Below, piece after piece: positions 26,203-34,052 of a stretch of 40,499 nt of DNA. Source of the DNA: Methylobacterium phyllostachyos (GTDB lineage: Bacteria; Pseudomonadota; Alphaproteobacteria; Rhizobiales; Beijerinckiaceae). The stretch is taken from positions 1 through 40,499 of the forward strand of contig NZ_FNHS01000026.1 in NCBI RefSeq assembly GCF_900103445.1, written 5' to 3'. The stretch's first letter is position 1. Every line of letters begins with the position of its first letter. Below the pieces are notes generated by a model. The model ran no database searches and had not been told where the DNA came from. It saw nothing but the letters and a program-made list of their open reading frames with translations. Made by a program: the position numbers and the translations under genes.

Positions 26203-26238
26203 CGGAGGCGGGGCGGGCGCAGAGCCGATCCGCCTCCG
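26203..26238 (+). terminator. Hairpin directly after GT61 paralogue 3
   Basis: CGGAGGCGG at 26203-26211 and CCGCCTCCG at 26230-26238 make a perfect 9-bp stem with an 18-base loop, starting at the first base after the stop codon. No T-run follows, so it may act with Rho or as a 3'-end protector. Confidence 0.5.
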
Positions 26239-26373
26239 GATGGCGCAATGTCCGGCGGCCTGAGCGGCCTGTCGCGGGATATCGGGCACCGGTGGCGACC
26301 CACAGGGCTTGCAGGCTTCGCGCCCGCTGATCGACGACGGCAATCGGCCGGGATGTAGCCGAGGATTCGATTG

Positions 26374-28857
26374 ATGCAGACCACTGCTGGCGATGCTGCC
26401 CCGGTTCGAGCGCCCTCCGCCGGGTTGGAGGCCGGCCCGGCGCACGAGAGCGCATCGCAACGAGGGCTTGGCCTGGTGACCGAGGCGATCGGGCACGGCC
26501 CCAGGCCGTCGCTGGAACGATGGCAGGAGGACTTCTCGACGATCTACCGCAGCGGGTTGTTCGACCACGCGTGGTACGCCGCCCGCTACCCCGATGTCGG
26601 CCTGACGGACCTCTCGCCCCTCGAGCATTACGTGAAGTACGGTGCGCGCCTCGGTCGGCAGCCGCGGGCGGATTGTCCAGGCGTCCCGGATGAGACGGCG
26701 GACGCTGCGTTCGTCAATCCCCTCGCCGCTTCGATCCGCCGCCGGGATGGAACGACCGCGCAGGCGGATCCGGACAAGCCCGTCGTCTCCGTGTTGTGCA
26801 CGACCTACAACCACGCGCGGTTCATCGGAGAGACCCTGGAGGGCCTCGTCGGCCAGATCACGGATTTTCCGTTCGAGATACTCGTCGGCGACGATTGCTC
26901 GACCGATGAGACCGCGGCGATCATCGCCGCATATGCGGCGCGGCATCCGAACCTGATCGCGGTTCCGCGCGCGCGGAATCTCGGATCCATCAGGAATCTC
27001 TCCGATCTCGCGATGCGCGTCCGCGGTGAGTTCGTCGCCTTCTGCGAAGGGGACGACTACTGGACCGATCCGACGAAGCTGCAGAGGCAGGTCGATTTCC
27101 TCAGGGACCACCCCGAGTTCACCCTGTGCTTTCACCCCGTGCGCGTCGTCTACGAGGATATGCCGGGCGTCGAGACGATCTTTCCGGCGCATTGCGCCCC
27201 CCAGCCGTCCCTGGCCGACCTCGCCACCCGCAACTTCATCCAGACGAACAGCGTGCTCTACCGCTGGCGTTACGGTGCCGGCGAGCCGCTCCGCTTCGAC
27301 GAGGGCATCGCGCCAGGCGATTGGTATCTGCACCTCATGCACGCGGAGGTCGGGCGTATCGGCTTCCTTCCGCAGGTCATGGCGGTCTACCGTAAGCATG
27401 CCGGCGGGATGTGGGCCCACGCCTCCGAACTTGCGCGGCACAGGAAGCTCGGTGGCGCCGAGATCGCGCTGTTCCGCGATTTGCGCGGCCATTTCGGCGG
27501 TCGCTTCGCGGCGAGCTTCGCGGCCTCGCAGAGGATGATCTTCGCGCGCCTCGCGGAGGCCTGCCTCGACGAGGCGGACGTGCCCGGTCTGCACAGCCTG
27601 ATCGCGGCCCATCCCGACATCGCCCACGAGGCCCTCGGCGAGATGGGGTTCGACATCGCGCGCCTGCCGGCCGGCGATGCGGAGATTCTGCGCACTTGGC
27701 TGGAGGAGCAGCTCACCGTCAGCGTCGTCGTGACCGCGCCCGACCACGCGACCGATCTCCACCGCTGCCTCGACGGGATCCTCACCCAGCGCGGCCTGTT
27801 CCGGCTCCGGATCATCGTTGGCTATGAGCGCGCGGCGCAAGGAGCCGCGCCGACGGTCGAAGCCTGCCGTGCGCTCGATCCGGACCGGATCGCCGTGCGT
27901 CCGCGCGCGCAGGATCTCGATCCGCTTCGGAACCTGCAGGATTGCATCGCGGCCTGCGACAGCCGCTACATCGCCTTTTGCGAGCCGGATACCCCCTGGA
28001 TCTCCGACCGCAAGATCGCCAAGCAGCTCCGGATGCTGCGGACCGATCCCCGGCTCGCCCTGTGCTTCAACTGGGTGCTCGTGCACCGCGTGGCGGAGGG
28101 GTCCCTGCTGCCGCATGAGGGGCAGGGGCGTCTCGCGACCGGACCCATCCGCTTCTCGGATCTCGCCGGGGCGCCGATCACCGCGCACCGCTCGGGCGGC
28201 CTCTACCGCGCCGCCGCGCTGAAGCGTCTGCCGGATGCGTTCTTCGCGGATGTCCGCGCGGACGACTGGCTGATGGATCTCCATGTCGCCGATGCGGGCC
28301 GCGTCGCGTTCCTGCGGGAGATCCTCTCCGTCTGGGACATCCGGGACCAGCGGTCTTGGTCCGATCGCCCCGACGCGATCCAGGCGGCCCGGATCGATCT
28401 CCGGCGCCGGCAATTCGCCGCCATCTTCGGCCGGGGGCGCGGGTTTGAGCCCTACGCGCTGGTCTGCACGGTCGCGGATCTCGACACCGCCTTGTCCCCC
28501 GAATTCGCCCGCGCCCATCTCGAGGCTCCGGCCACCGGAGCCGGCGCCGAGATCGAGGACGGGCACGTGGTTTTTGCCGGGTGGGTGGTCCCGACCTACG
28601 GTGGCCGGGTGACGCTCGTCGCCGAGGTCGACGGCGAGACGCATCGATGGCCCGTCGATCAACCCCGCTCCGATGTGATCGCCGCCCTGTACGGGGACGC
28701 GCCGGCGCCGGTCGACGAGGCGCGCTGCGGCTTCCGCTTCACCCTCCCGTTCGATCGGCGCCTGGAGGTCCGCCTCCTGATCAAGGCCGAGGACGCGCTG
28801 GCCCCCTGGCTGTCGGTGACGGTCGCGCAGAAGGCCGAGGGCGTGGCGTTCGACTGA
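26374..28857 (+). CDS. Tandem GT2 glycosyltransferase with one PDV/HY repeat; second GT domain degenerate
   Basis: An 827-residue protein. Residues about 60-95 hold one repeat (LFDHAWYAARYPDVGLTD, then LSPLEHYVKYG). GT2 domain 1 starts near 138 (VVSVLCTTYNHARF) and has LVGDDCSTDET and FCEGDDYWTDPTKL, so its acidic nucleotide/metal motifs are intact. GT2 domain 2 starts near 446 (LTVSVVVTAPDHATDL). Where the paralogue at 29643 has GDDRSSDGT and CEGDDHW, it has GYERAAQGA and CEPDTPW, so it has probably lost catalysis. The C-terminal 100 residues (AEIEDGHVVFAGWVV...) form a small beta-rich domain also found in the paralogue. ATG at 26374 follows GAGG; a TTG three bases earlier is possible. The role is likely sequential or processive addition of sugars, with domain 2 now structural or acceptor-binding. 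Confidence 0.85.
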   Translation: MQTTAGDAAPVRAPSAGLEAGPAHESASQRGLGLVTEAIGHGPRPSLERWQEDFSTIYRSGLFDHAWYAARYPDVGLTDLSPLEHYVKYGARLGRQPRADCPGVPDETADAAFVNPLAASIRRRDGTTAQADPDKPVVSVLCTTYNHARFIGETLEGLVGQITDFPFEILVGDDCSTDETAAIIAAYAARHPNLIAVPRARNLGSIRNLSDLAMRVRGEFVAFCEGDDYWTDPTKLQRQVDFLRDHPEFTLCFHPVRVVYEDMPGVETIFPAHCAPQPSLADLATRNFIQTNSVLYRWRYGAGEPLRFDEGIAPGDWYLHLMHAEVGRIGFLPQVMAVYRKHAGGMWAHASELARHRKLGGAEIALFRDLRGHFGGRFAASFAASQRMIFARLAEACLDEADVPGLHSLIAAHPDIAHEALGEMGFDIARLPAGDAEILRTWLEEQLTVSVVVTAPDHATDLHRCLDGILTQRGLFRLRIIVGYERAAQGAAPTVEACRALDPDRIAVRPRAQDLDPLRNLQDCIAACDSRYIAFCEPDTPWISDRKIAKQLRMLRTDPRLALCFNWVLVHRVAEGSLLPHEGQGRLATGPIRFSDLAGAPITAHRSGGLYRAAALKRLPDAFFADVRADDWLMDLHVADAGRVAFLREILSVWDIRDQRSWSDRPDAIQAARIDLRRRQFAAIFGRGRGFEPYALVCTVADLDTALSPEFARAHLEAPATGAGAEIEDGHVVFAGWVVPTYGGRVTLVAEVDGETHRWPVDQPRSDVIAALYGDAPAPVDEARCGFRFTLPFDRRLEVRLLIKAEDALAPWLSVTVAQKAEGVAFD

Positions 28858-28861
28858 CGCG

Positions 28862-28882
28862 GATCCCGCCGCGGCGGGGATC
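28862..28882 (+). terminator. Hairpin after the first tandem-GT2 gene
   Basis: GATCCCGCC at 28862-28870 pairs with GGCGGGGATC at 28873-28882 with one bulged G, five bases after the stop codon. There is no T-run. It separates this gene from the coiled-coil/repeat gene 150 bases on. Confidence 0.4.
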
Positions 28883-29035
28883 AGGGCCGGCCCGGCGCCC
28901 GCCCCTCGGCCAGCCCGAGCGCCCGGAAAGGGTTGACCGGGCTGTCGGGGCGATCGTATCACCCGGGCGACGGGCGGCCGAGCCGTCGCGACTGCCGGTA
29001 TGCGGCGTCCGCTGCACGACCGCAGCTTGAGCGCC

Positions 29036-29482
29036 ATGGGCGCCGTGATTGGGACGGAGCGGTTCTTGGGCGAGGACGTCGAGACGCTACGGACAGAGCT
29101 CGCCGAAACGCAGGCTCGCCTGAAGGAAGCCCAGGGCGAACTCGCCCGGCTGGTCCGGCTGGCCGAGGCCGACCTGCAGCGGCGGCGCCCGGGCGAACAG
29201 TCGAGCGTCGTCGCGGCGTCGGTCCGTCGGCCCTCCGCCAAGGACGTGGCTGCCCGCATCGCGCGGCTGGTCGAACTCTATCGTGAGGCTGCTGCGGCGG
29301 CGCCCGACGGCGCGCCGGTGGTCGGCCAGGACACGATGCTCCGGTGGCTGGAATCCTCGGGCCTGTTCGACCGGGAGTTCTACCTCAAGTGCAACGACGA
29401 TGTGGCGGGCGCGGGAGCCGATCCGACGCAGCACTATTTCAATCACGGCTACGCCGAGGCGCGGCCGCCATGCGCCCTCTGA
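29036..29482 (+). CDS. Small coiled-coil protein with one PDV/HY repeat
   Basis: A 148-residue protein with no enzyme domain. Residues about 12-50 (VETLRTELAETQARLKEAQ, then ELARLVRLAEADLQRR) are a heptad-like coiled coil. A charged linker follows, and the C-terminal 40 residues are a single repeat: GLFDREFYLKCNDDVAGAG, then ADPTQHYFNHGYAEAR. The repeat is of the type found in the two tandem-GT2 proteins on either side and in the 10799 and 13030 proteins. An oligomerising segment plus one repeat suggests an adaptor that brings repeat-bearing transferases together; this is inference. The start is uncertain: ATG at 29036 or 29000, neither with a strong ribosome site. Real coding is supported by the repeat homology and the tidy end. 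Confidence 0.65.
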   Translation: MGAVIGTERFLGEDVETLRTELAETQARLKEAQGELARLVRLAEADLQRRRPGEQSSVVAASVRRPSAKDVAARIARLVELYREAAAAAPDGAPVVGQDTMLRWLESSGLFDREFYLKCNDDVAGAGADPTQHYFNHGYAEARPPCAL

Positions 29483-29642
29483 GGCCGTTCCGGGCCTTCC
29501 GGCGGCGCCGCGCGCTCCGGCCCGGCCCGTGACAGACCCATCATTCGAGTGCGCCCGGCAAACGCCGCGCCGGCTGCGGTGATCGGAGTGTCGCCGCGCT
29601 CGACGGCAGCCAGCGGCCGAGACCTGTGCGAGGACACGATCG

Positions 29643-32030
29643 ATGCAGACCGCCGCTGAGACCGACGCCTCGGCTCCGCCTCGGCTGGAGTCCTGGCAGG
29701 ACGACTTCTCGACGATCTACCGCAGCGGGCAGTTCGATCACCTCTGGTACGCGGCGCGCTACCCCGATGTCGGCCTGACCGACCTGTCGCCGCTTGAGCA
29801 CTACGTGAAGTACGGCGCCCGGCTGGGCCGGCAGCCGCGGCCCGACTTTCCGGGTACGCCGGACGAGACGGCGGATGCGGCCTACGTCAATCCCTTCGCG
29901 GCTTGGCTGCGGCAGCAGCAGGGCCTCGCCTCCACCGGCCCTGAGGACGGCAAGCCCGTCGTTTCGGTCCTCTGTATCACGTACAATCAAGAGCCGTTCA
30001 TCCGTCAGACACTGGACAGCATCCTGACCCAGAAGACGGATTTCGCCTTCGAGCTGATCGTCGGGGACGACAGGTCGACCGACGGGACCGCCGAGATCGT
30101 CGCGGAGTATGCGGCACGCCATCCGAACATCGTCGCGGTGCTGCGGTCCGAGAATGTCGGCGTCGTCAAGAACCTGGACGATATCGCTTCGCGCGTCTCG
30201 GGCGAGTACGTCGCCATCTGTGAGGGCGACGACTACTGGACCGATCCCGACAAGCTGCAGCGCCAGCTCGACTACATGCGGCAGCGGCCGGAATACACGC
30301 TGTGCTACCACCCGGTGAAGGTCGTCTACGAAGACATGCCGGCCGTGGAGGAACAGTATCCGGAGCAACCCAACCCGTCCCCATCCCTGTCCGACCTCGT
30401 CGCGCACAACTTCATCCAGACCAACAGCGTGTTCTACCGCTGGCGGTATCGCGGCGGCGAGACGCTCCAGATCGGCCGCGGCATCATCCCGGCCGACTGG
30501 TACATCCACCTGATGCATGCCGAGGTCGGCCGGATCGGGTTCCTGCCGCAGATCATGGCCGTGTACCGCAAGCACGCGGGCGGCATGTGGGCCGCCTTCG
30601 ACACCGTGCTCGCGCGGCACAAGCGGCTCGGGAAGTCGGAGATCGAGTTCTACCGGCAGCTGCGCGGCCATTTCGGCGGCCGCTATGCCGCCGAGTACGA
30701 GGCCACCCAGAGGCGCATCTTCCGACGCTTGGCCGAGGCTTATCTCGACGAGGAGGATCCGGAGCGTCTCGCGCAGCTGATCGAGGATCACCCCGACATC
30801 GCCGAGACGGCCCTGAAGGAGATGGGCCTCGACGGTGCCGACCGGCCGCGGCAAGATCCCGCCGCCCTGCGGACCTGGATCGAGGATCAGCTCACCGTCA
30901 GCGTCGTCGTCACGGCCTACAATCAGGCCGATTCCATCCGGCGCTGCCTCGACGGCGTGCTCGGCCAGCGTGGCCTGTTCCGGATGCAGGTCGTGATCGG
31001 CGACGACCGGTCCTCGGACGGCACCGCCGAGATCATCGAGGCGTACCGGCAACGCCATCCGGATCGGATCACCGTCCGGCCCCGGGAGCGCAATCTCGGC
31101 ATGTTGCAGAACATGCGCGACTGTATCGGGGCCTGCACCGGCCGGTTCGTCGCTTTCTGCGAGGGCGACGATCACTGGATCTCCGACCGCAAGATCGGCC
31201 TGCAGCTGCGCATGCTGCGGACGGACCCGGGGCTCGACATGTGCTTCAACTGGGTCCTGCTCCACCATGTCGCGAACGGATCGTTCCTGCCGCACGAGGA
31301 GCAGGGCCGCTACCAGACCGGGACGATCAGCTTCCCGGTACTTGCCCGGGCGCCGCTGACCGCCAATTTCTCCGCCTGCTTCTATCGGGCCGACGCGCTC
31401 CGCCGCGTGCCGGAATCCTTTTATGACGAGCAGGGCGCTGCCGACTGGCTCCTTAACCTCTACGTCGCCGACAAGGGCCGCATCGCGTTCCTGCGCGAGA
31501 TCCTGTCGGTCTACACGATTCAGACGAAGGGGCAGTGGTCGGGTCTCGACGACACCATCAAGAACCTCCTCATCGCCCAGTACCAGAAGCGGTTCGCGAC
31601 GATCTTCGGCGAGGGGCGCGGGTTCGAGAAGTTCGAGGTCGGCTGCACGGTCGCCGAGCTCGACGGCGCAGTGCCGGATGCCTTCGCGCGTGCCCATCTC
31701 GAATCGCCACCGGACCGGGTCTGGGCCGAGATCCAGGACGGACAGGTCGTGTTCAAGGGCTGGATCGTCGCGGCAAACCGGGAGAAGGCGACGCTCGTCG
31801 CGGAGGTCGATGGTGTCGTGCAGCGCATTCCCGTCGACGTCCACCGGCCGGATGTGATCGCGGCGGTCCTGGGCGACATGCCGACGACGATGGAGGAAGC
31901 GCGCTGCGGCTTCCAGTTCGTCCTTCCCTACGCGCTGCACCTCGAAGTGTTGTTGCGGATCGAGATCGGGCACGAGGTCGTGCCCTGGCTGTCGATCATC
32001 CTGACGCATCGCGTGAAGAAGACGGATTAA
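29643..32030 (+). CDS. Tandem GT2 glycosyltransferase with one PDV/HY repeat, both GT domains intact
   Basis: A 795-residue paralogue of the 26374-28857 protein. Residues about 30-66 hold the repeat (QFDHLWYAARYPDVGLTD, LSPLEHYVKYG). GT2 domain 1 (from about 104) has VVSVLCITYNQEPF, VGDDRSTDGT and CEGDDYWTDPDKL. GT2 domain 2 (from about 416) has SVVVTAYNQADSI, IGDDRSSDGT and CEGDDHWISDRK. Both thus have the DD and DxD-like acidic motifs needed for a nucleotide-sugar donor. Residues about 693-795 are the shared beta-rich C-terminal domain (DGQVVFKGWIVAANREKATL). GAGGA stands before the ATG at 29643. The two domains could add two different sugars in turn or build an alternating chain. No membrane segment is present, so the acceptor is met at the inner face of the membrane or in the cytosol. 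Confidence 0.9.
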   Translation: MQTAAETDASAPPRLESWQDDFSTIYRSGQFDHLWYAARYPDVGLTDLSPLEHYVKYGARLGRQPRPDFPGTPDETADAAYVNPFAAWLRQQQGLASTGPEDGKPVVSVLCITYNQEPFIRQTLDSILTQKTDFAFELIVGDDRSTDGTAEIVAEYAARHPNIVAVLRSENVGVVKNLDDIASRVSGEYVAICEGDDYWTDPDKLQRQLDYMRQRPEYTLCYHPVKVVYEDMPAVEEQYPEQPNPSPSLSDLVAHNFIQTNSVFYRWRYRGGETLQIGRGIIPADWYIHLMHAEVGRIGFLPQIMAVYRKHAGGMWAAFDTVLARHKRLGKSEIEFYRQLRGHFGGRYAAEYEATQRRIFRRLAEAYLDEEDPERLAQLIEDHPDIAETALKEMGLDGADRPRQDPAALRTWIEDQLTVSVVVTAYNQADSIRRCLDGVLGQRGLFRMQVVIGDDRSSDGTAEIIEAYRQRHPDRITVRPRERNLGMLQNMRDCIGACTGRFVAFCEGDDHWISDRKIGLQLRMLRTDPGLDMCFNWVLLHHVANGSFLPHEEQGRYQTGTISFPVLARAPLTANFSACFYRADALRRVPESFYDEQGAADWLLNLYVADKGRIAFLREILSVYTIQTKGQWSGLDDTIKNLLIAQYQKRFATIFGEGRGFEKFEVGCTVAELDGAVPDAFARAHLESPPDRVWAEIQDGQVVFKGWIVAANREKATLVAEVDGVVQRIPVDVHRPDVIAAVLGDMPTTMEEARCGFQFVLPYALHLEVLLRIEIGHEVVPWLSIILTHRVKKTD

Positions 32031-32060
32031 CGCGCTGCTCGCGGGGATGAATATCCTGCG

Positions 32061-32096
32061 GTCTCCGCTTGGAGACGGGGCCGGCGGGTTCGCCGG
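32061..32096 (+). terminator. Two consecutive perfect hairpins
   Basis: GTCTCC-GCTT-GGAGAC at 32061-32076 and CCGGCG-GGTT-CGCCGG at 32081-32096 are two 6-bp stems with four-base loops, four bases apart, 30 bases after the tandem-GT2 stop. A paired terminator or RNA-stabilising end is likely; no T-run follows. Confidence 0.45.
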
Positions 32097-32191
32097 ACCG
32101 TTCGGCTCGATCGATGGTTCCGGGATGCCGATCGAGGCATCACCGGACAGGGGCGGGCCTTCGCGCGGGGATCGGGGAGAGGGAAAGCGGC

Positions 32192-32941
32192 ATGGTCCGG
32201 ATCGAGAGTCCGGCGGTCAATCCTGATCGCCTCGCGCAGATTGCCAGCCTGGCGGCCGGCATAAACCCGGATGGGGGTGCCCTGTGCGCGATGGAGGCCG
32301 TGGCCTTCCTCGCCGGCGAACCGGTGTCCGACCAACCGGCCAGCGCCGCGCCCAGCCTCGCGGCGTTCATCCGCACCTGGAGCGGCGGCCTGACTCAAGC
32401 CGAGCGCGATGCCCTGATTCTCCCCCTCGTCCCGCGCCTCGTCGGGACGCGCGGCTCGGAAGCGCTGGAGCGGCGGCGCGTCGCCCGGGTGGCCGATTGG
32501 CTCGTTCGAACCCATCTCCCTGCGTGGTTTCATCTCGCCAAGCTGAATGTCGAGGCGGACGAACTCGCCGGTCTCCCGGCGATCCTGGACATCGGCGACA
32601 TCGCAACCCTGTGCGATCACCTGAAGCGCGCGCGCAAGCGTGCGGCGGTCGCGAACCTCACGCTGCGGCAAACCGGTTCGTTGGTGCGGGCTGCGGCCTG
32701 GGACGCGGCCCATCGGGCCGCCTGGGTGACCGTCCGTGACGCGCTGGAGGCCGCCGGTCCGCACGTCCTTGCCGCTGGCTGGGATGCGGCCTACGCGGCC
32801 GCTTACGCGGCGGCCCGGGCCTGCGGAAAGGCGCCGCTGGAACCGACACGGCTGACGCTTCGGCATTCCGCGCTGGCTTTGATCGAAGACCTGATCGCGA
32901 TGCGGGAGGACGCCGCACCCGGAGCCGATTCACCGTCATGA
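32192..32941 (+). CDS. Hypothetical protein, helical, CAMEAVAFLAGE motif
   Basis: A 249-residue protein of unknown function. A recognisable pattern is CAMEAVAFLAGEPVSDQP, followed by LAAFIRTWSGGL, LVPRLVGTRG and RRVARVADWLVRTHLPAW. I associate this with a widespread family of uncharacterised bacterial and phage proteins. The second half (150-249) is Ala-rich and helical (AAAWDAAHRAAWVTV, AAGWDAAYAAAYAAARACG). There is no signal peptide. GGGAGAGGGAAAGC precedes the ATG at 32192; the longer frame from 32069 runs through the hairpins. It overlaps the epimerase gene by 4 bp (ATGA), so it shares an mRNA with a nucleotide-sugar enzyme, but a direct link in function cannot be shown. Confidence 0.65.
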   Translation: MVRIESPAVNPDRLAQIASLAAGINPDGGALCAMEAVAFLAGEPVSDQPASAAPSLAAFIRTWSGGLTQAERDALILPLVPRLVGTRGSEALERRRVARVADWLVRTHLPAWFHLAKLNVEADELAGLPAILDIGDIATLCDHLKRARKRAAVANLTLRQTGSLVRAAAWDAAHRAAWVTVRDALEAAGPHVLAAGWDAAYAAAYAAARACGKAPLEPTRLTLRHSALALIEDLIAMREDAAPGADSPS

Positions 32942-33954
32942 GCGGCGATCAGCCCGCGGATCAGGCCGCCCGGTCCCTGGCAGGCGCGCGCTGCCTCGTG
33001 CTGGGGGGCAGCGGCTTCCTCGGGTTGAACTTGTGCAACCGCCTCGCGGCCGCGGGAGCCGAGGTCACCTGCTTCAGCCGCAGCCACCCCCAGCTTGATG
33101 TGCTGGACCGGCGTGTCGCCCGGGTGACCGGTCAGTTCGCCGACCGCCTCACCATGGCCAACGCCGTCGAGCGCCAGGACATCGTCTTCCACCTGATCGC
33201 CGGATCCATCCCGGAGAGCTCGAATCGCGACCCGTCGGCGGAACTCGCGGCCACACCGATCGCCACCCTGCATCTCCTCGAGATCTGCCGCTCAGCCCGG
33301 ATCCGGAAGCTCGTCTTCTCGTCCTCCGGAGGCGCGATCTACGGGGTTCCCCGCGCCATTCCGATCACCGAGCAGGCGCCGACCGACCCGATCTCCGCGT
33401 ATGGCATCAGCAAGCTGATGATCGAGAAGTCGCTCCACCTGTATCGGCATCTCCATGGGATCGATTATCAGATCCTTCGGATCGCCAACCCGTACGGCCG
33501 GTTTCAGCTCGGCACCAAGCATCAGGGCCTCATCGGAAGCTACATCCATCGCGTCCTTTCCGACCTGCCGCTGGAGGTCTGGGGGACTGGCGCCGTGGTG
33601 CGCGACTTCCTGCACGTGGACGATGTCAGCGACGCGTTTCTCGCGGCCGTGACCTATCAGGGAGCTCACAAGATCCTGAACGTCGGGAGCGGCGTGGGTC
33701 TGAGCGTCATCCAGATCATCGCCGAGCTGGAAGCGGCCTTCGGGCGCGATCGCCTGCCCTGCGTGCACAAGCCGAGCCGCGCTGCGGACGTGCCTGCCAA
33801 CGTCCTCGACACCGCGCTGATCCGGTCCGAACTGGGCTGGCAGCCCCGCGTCCCGCTCCGCGAAGGACTCGTCAGTACGATCGCGTGGATGAAGGCGCAT
33901 CTGGCGGAGATGCGGGCGGGCTCTCCAGGGCCTCGGGCCATCCGCCCGGATTGA
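32938..33954 (+). CDS. NAD-dependent sugar epimerase/dehydratase (extended SDR)
   Basis: A 338-residue extended short-chain dehydrogenase acting on a nucleotide sugar. It has the NAD-binding LVLGGSGFLGLNLCNRL, FSSSGGAIYG with the catalytic Ser, Tyr155-x-x-x-Lys159 in YGISK, RIANPYG for the substrate loop and VRDFLHVDDVSDAF as the family's C-terminal landmark. The overall pattern is closest to UDP-glucose 4-epimerase-like enzymes, but 4,6-dehydratase or uronate epimerase activity is not excluded. The first 15 residues are a short non-conserved tail. It is co-translated with the 32192 gene through a 4-bp overlap and ends just before a GC-rich inverted repeat. Confidence 0.85.
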   Translation: MSGDQPADQAARSLAGARCLVLGGSGFLGLNLCNRLAAAGAEVTCFSRSHPQLDVLDRRVARVTGQFADRLTMANAVERQDIVFHLIAGSIPESSNRDPSAELAATPIATLHLLEICRSARIRKLVFSSSGGAIYGVPRAIPITEQAPTDPISAYGISKLMIEKSLHLYRHLHGIDYQILRIANPYGRFQLGTKHQGLIGSYIHRVLSDLPLEVWGTGAVVRDFLHVDDVSDAFLAAVTYQGAHKILNVGSGVGLSVIQIIAELEAAFGRDRLPCVHKPSRAADVPANVLDTALIRSELGWQPRVPLREGLVSTIAWMKAHLAEMRAGSPGPRAIRPD

Positions 33955-33956
33955 GG

Positions 33957-33978
33957 GGCCGGACCGGCCTCTCCGGCC
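33957..33978 (+). terminator. GC-rich inverted repeat after the epimerase gene
   Basis: GGCCGG at 33957-33962 and CCGGCC at 33973-33978, with further CCGG/GGCC pairing options nearby, begins three bases past the stop. No T-run. A weak terminator candidate separating the epimerase from the DedA gene. Confidence 0.3.
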
Positions 33979-34030
33979 GGCCGCCCTTGAGTGGCCACGT
34001 TTATCGTCGACAGCGCGACGGTTCGATCCG

Positions 34031-34050
34031 CGAGGAGATCCGAGGAGATC
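34031..34050 (+). promoter_or_regulatory. Duplicated Shine-Dalgarno segment before the DedA gene
   Basis: CGAGGAGATC occurs twice back to back (34031-34040 and 34041-34050), just before the ATG at 34053. The second copy puts GAGGAG five bases from the start and the first copy sits ten bases further up. This fixes the start codon and may act as a standby ribosome site. Confidence 0.7.
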
Positions 34051-34052
34051 CT

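Noticed and set aside
23896..29259. Very long open frame (about 1790 codons) on the minus strand
   Set aside because: It runs antisense to the aminotransferase, GT61 paralogue 3, the first tandem-GT2 gene and part of the next gene, all with clear motifs. Its product is Arg/Pro/Gly-rich without domains. High GC content removes stop codons from this frame.
29541..32009. Long minus-strand open frame of about 820 codons
   Set aside because: Antisense to the well-supported tandem-GT2 gene at 29643-32030, and shows no family motif.
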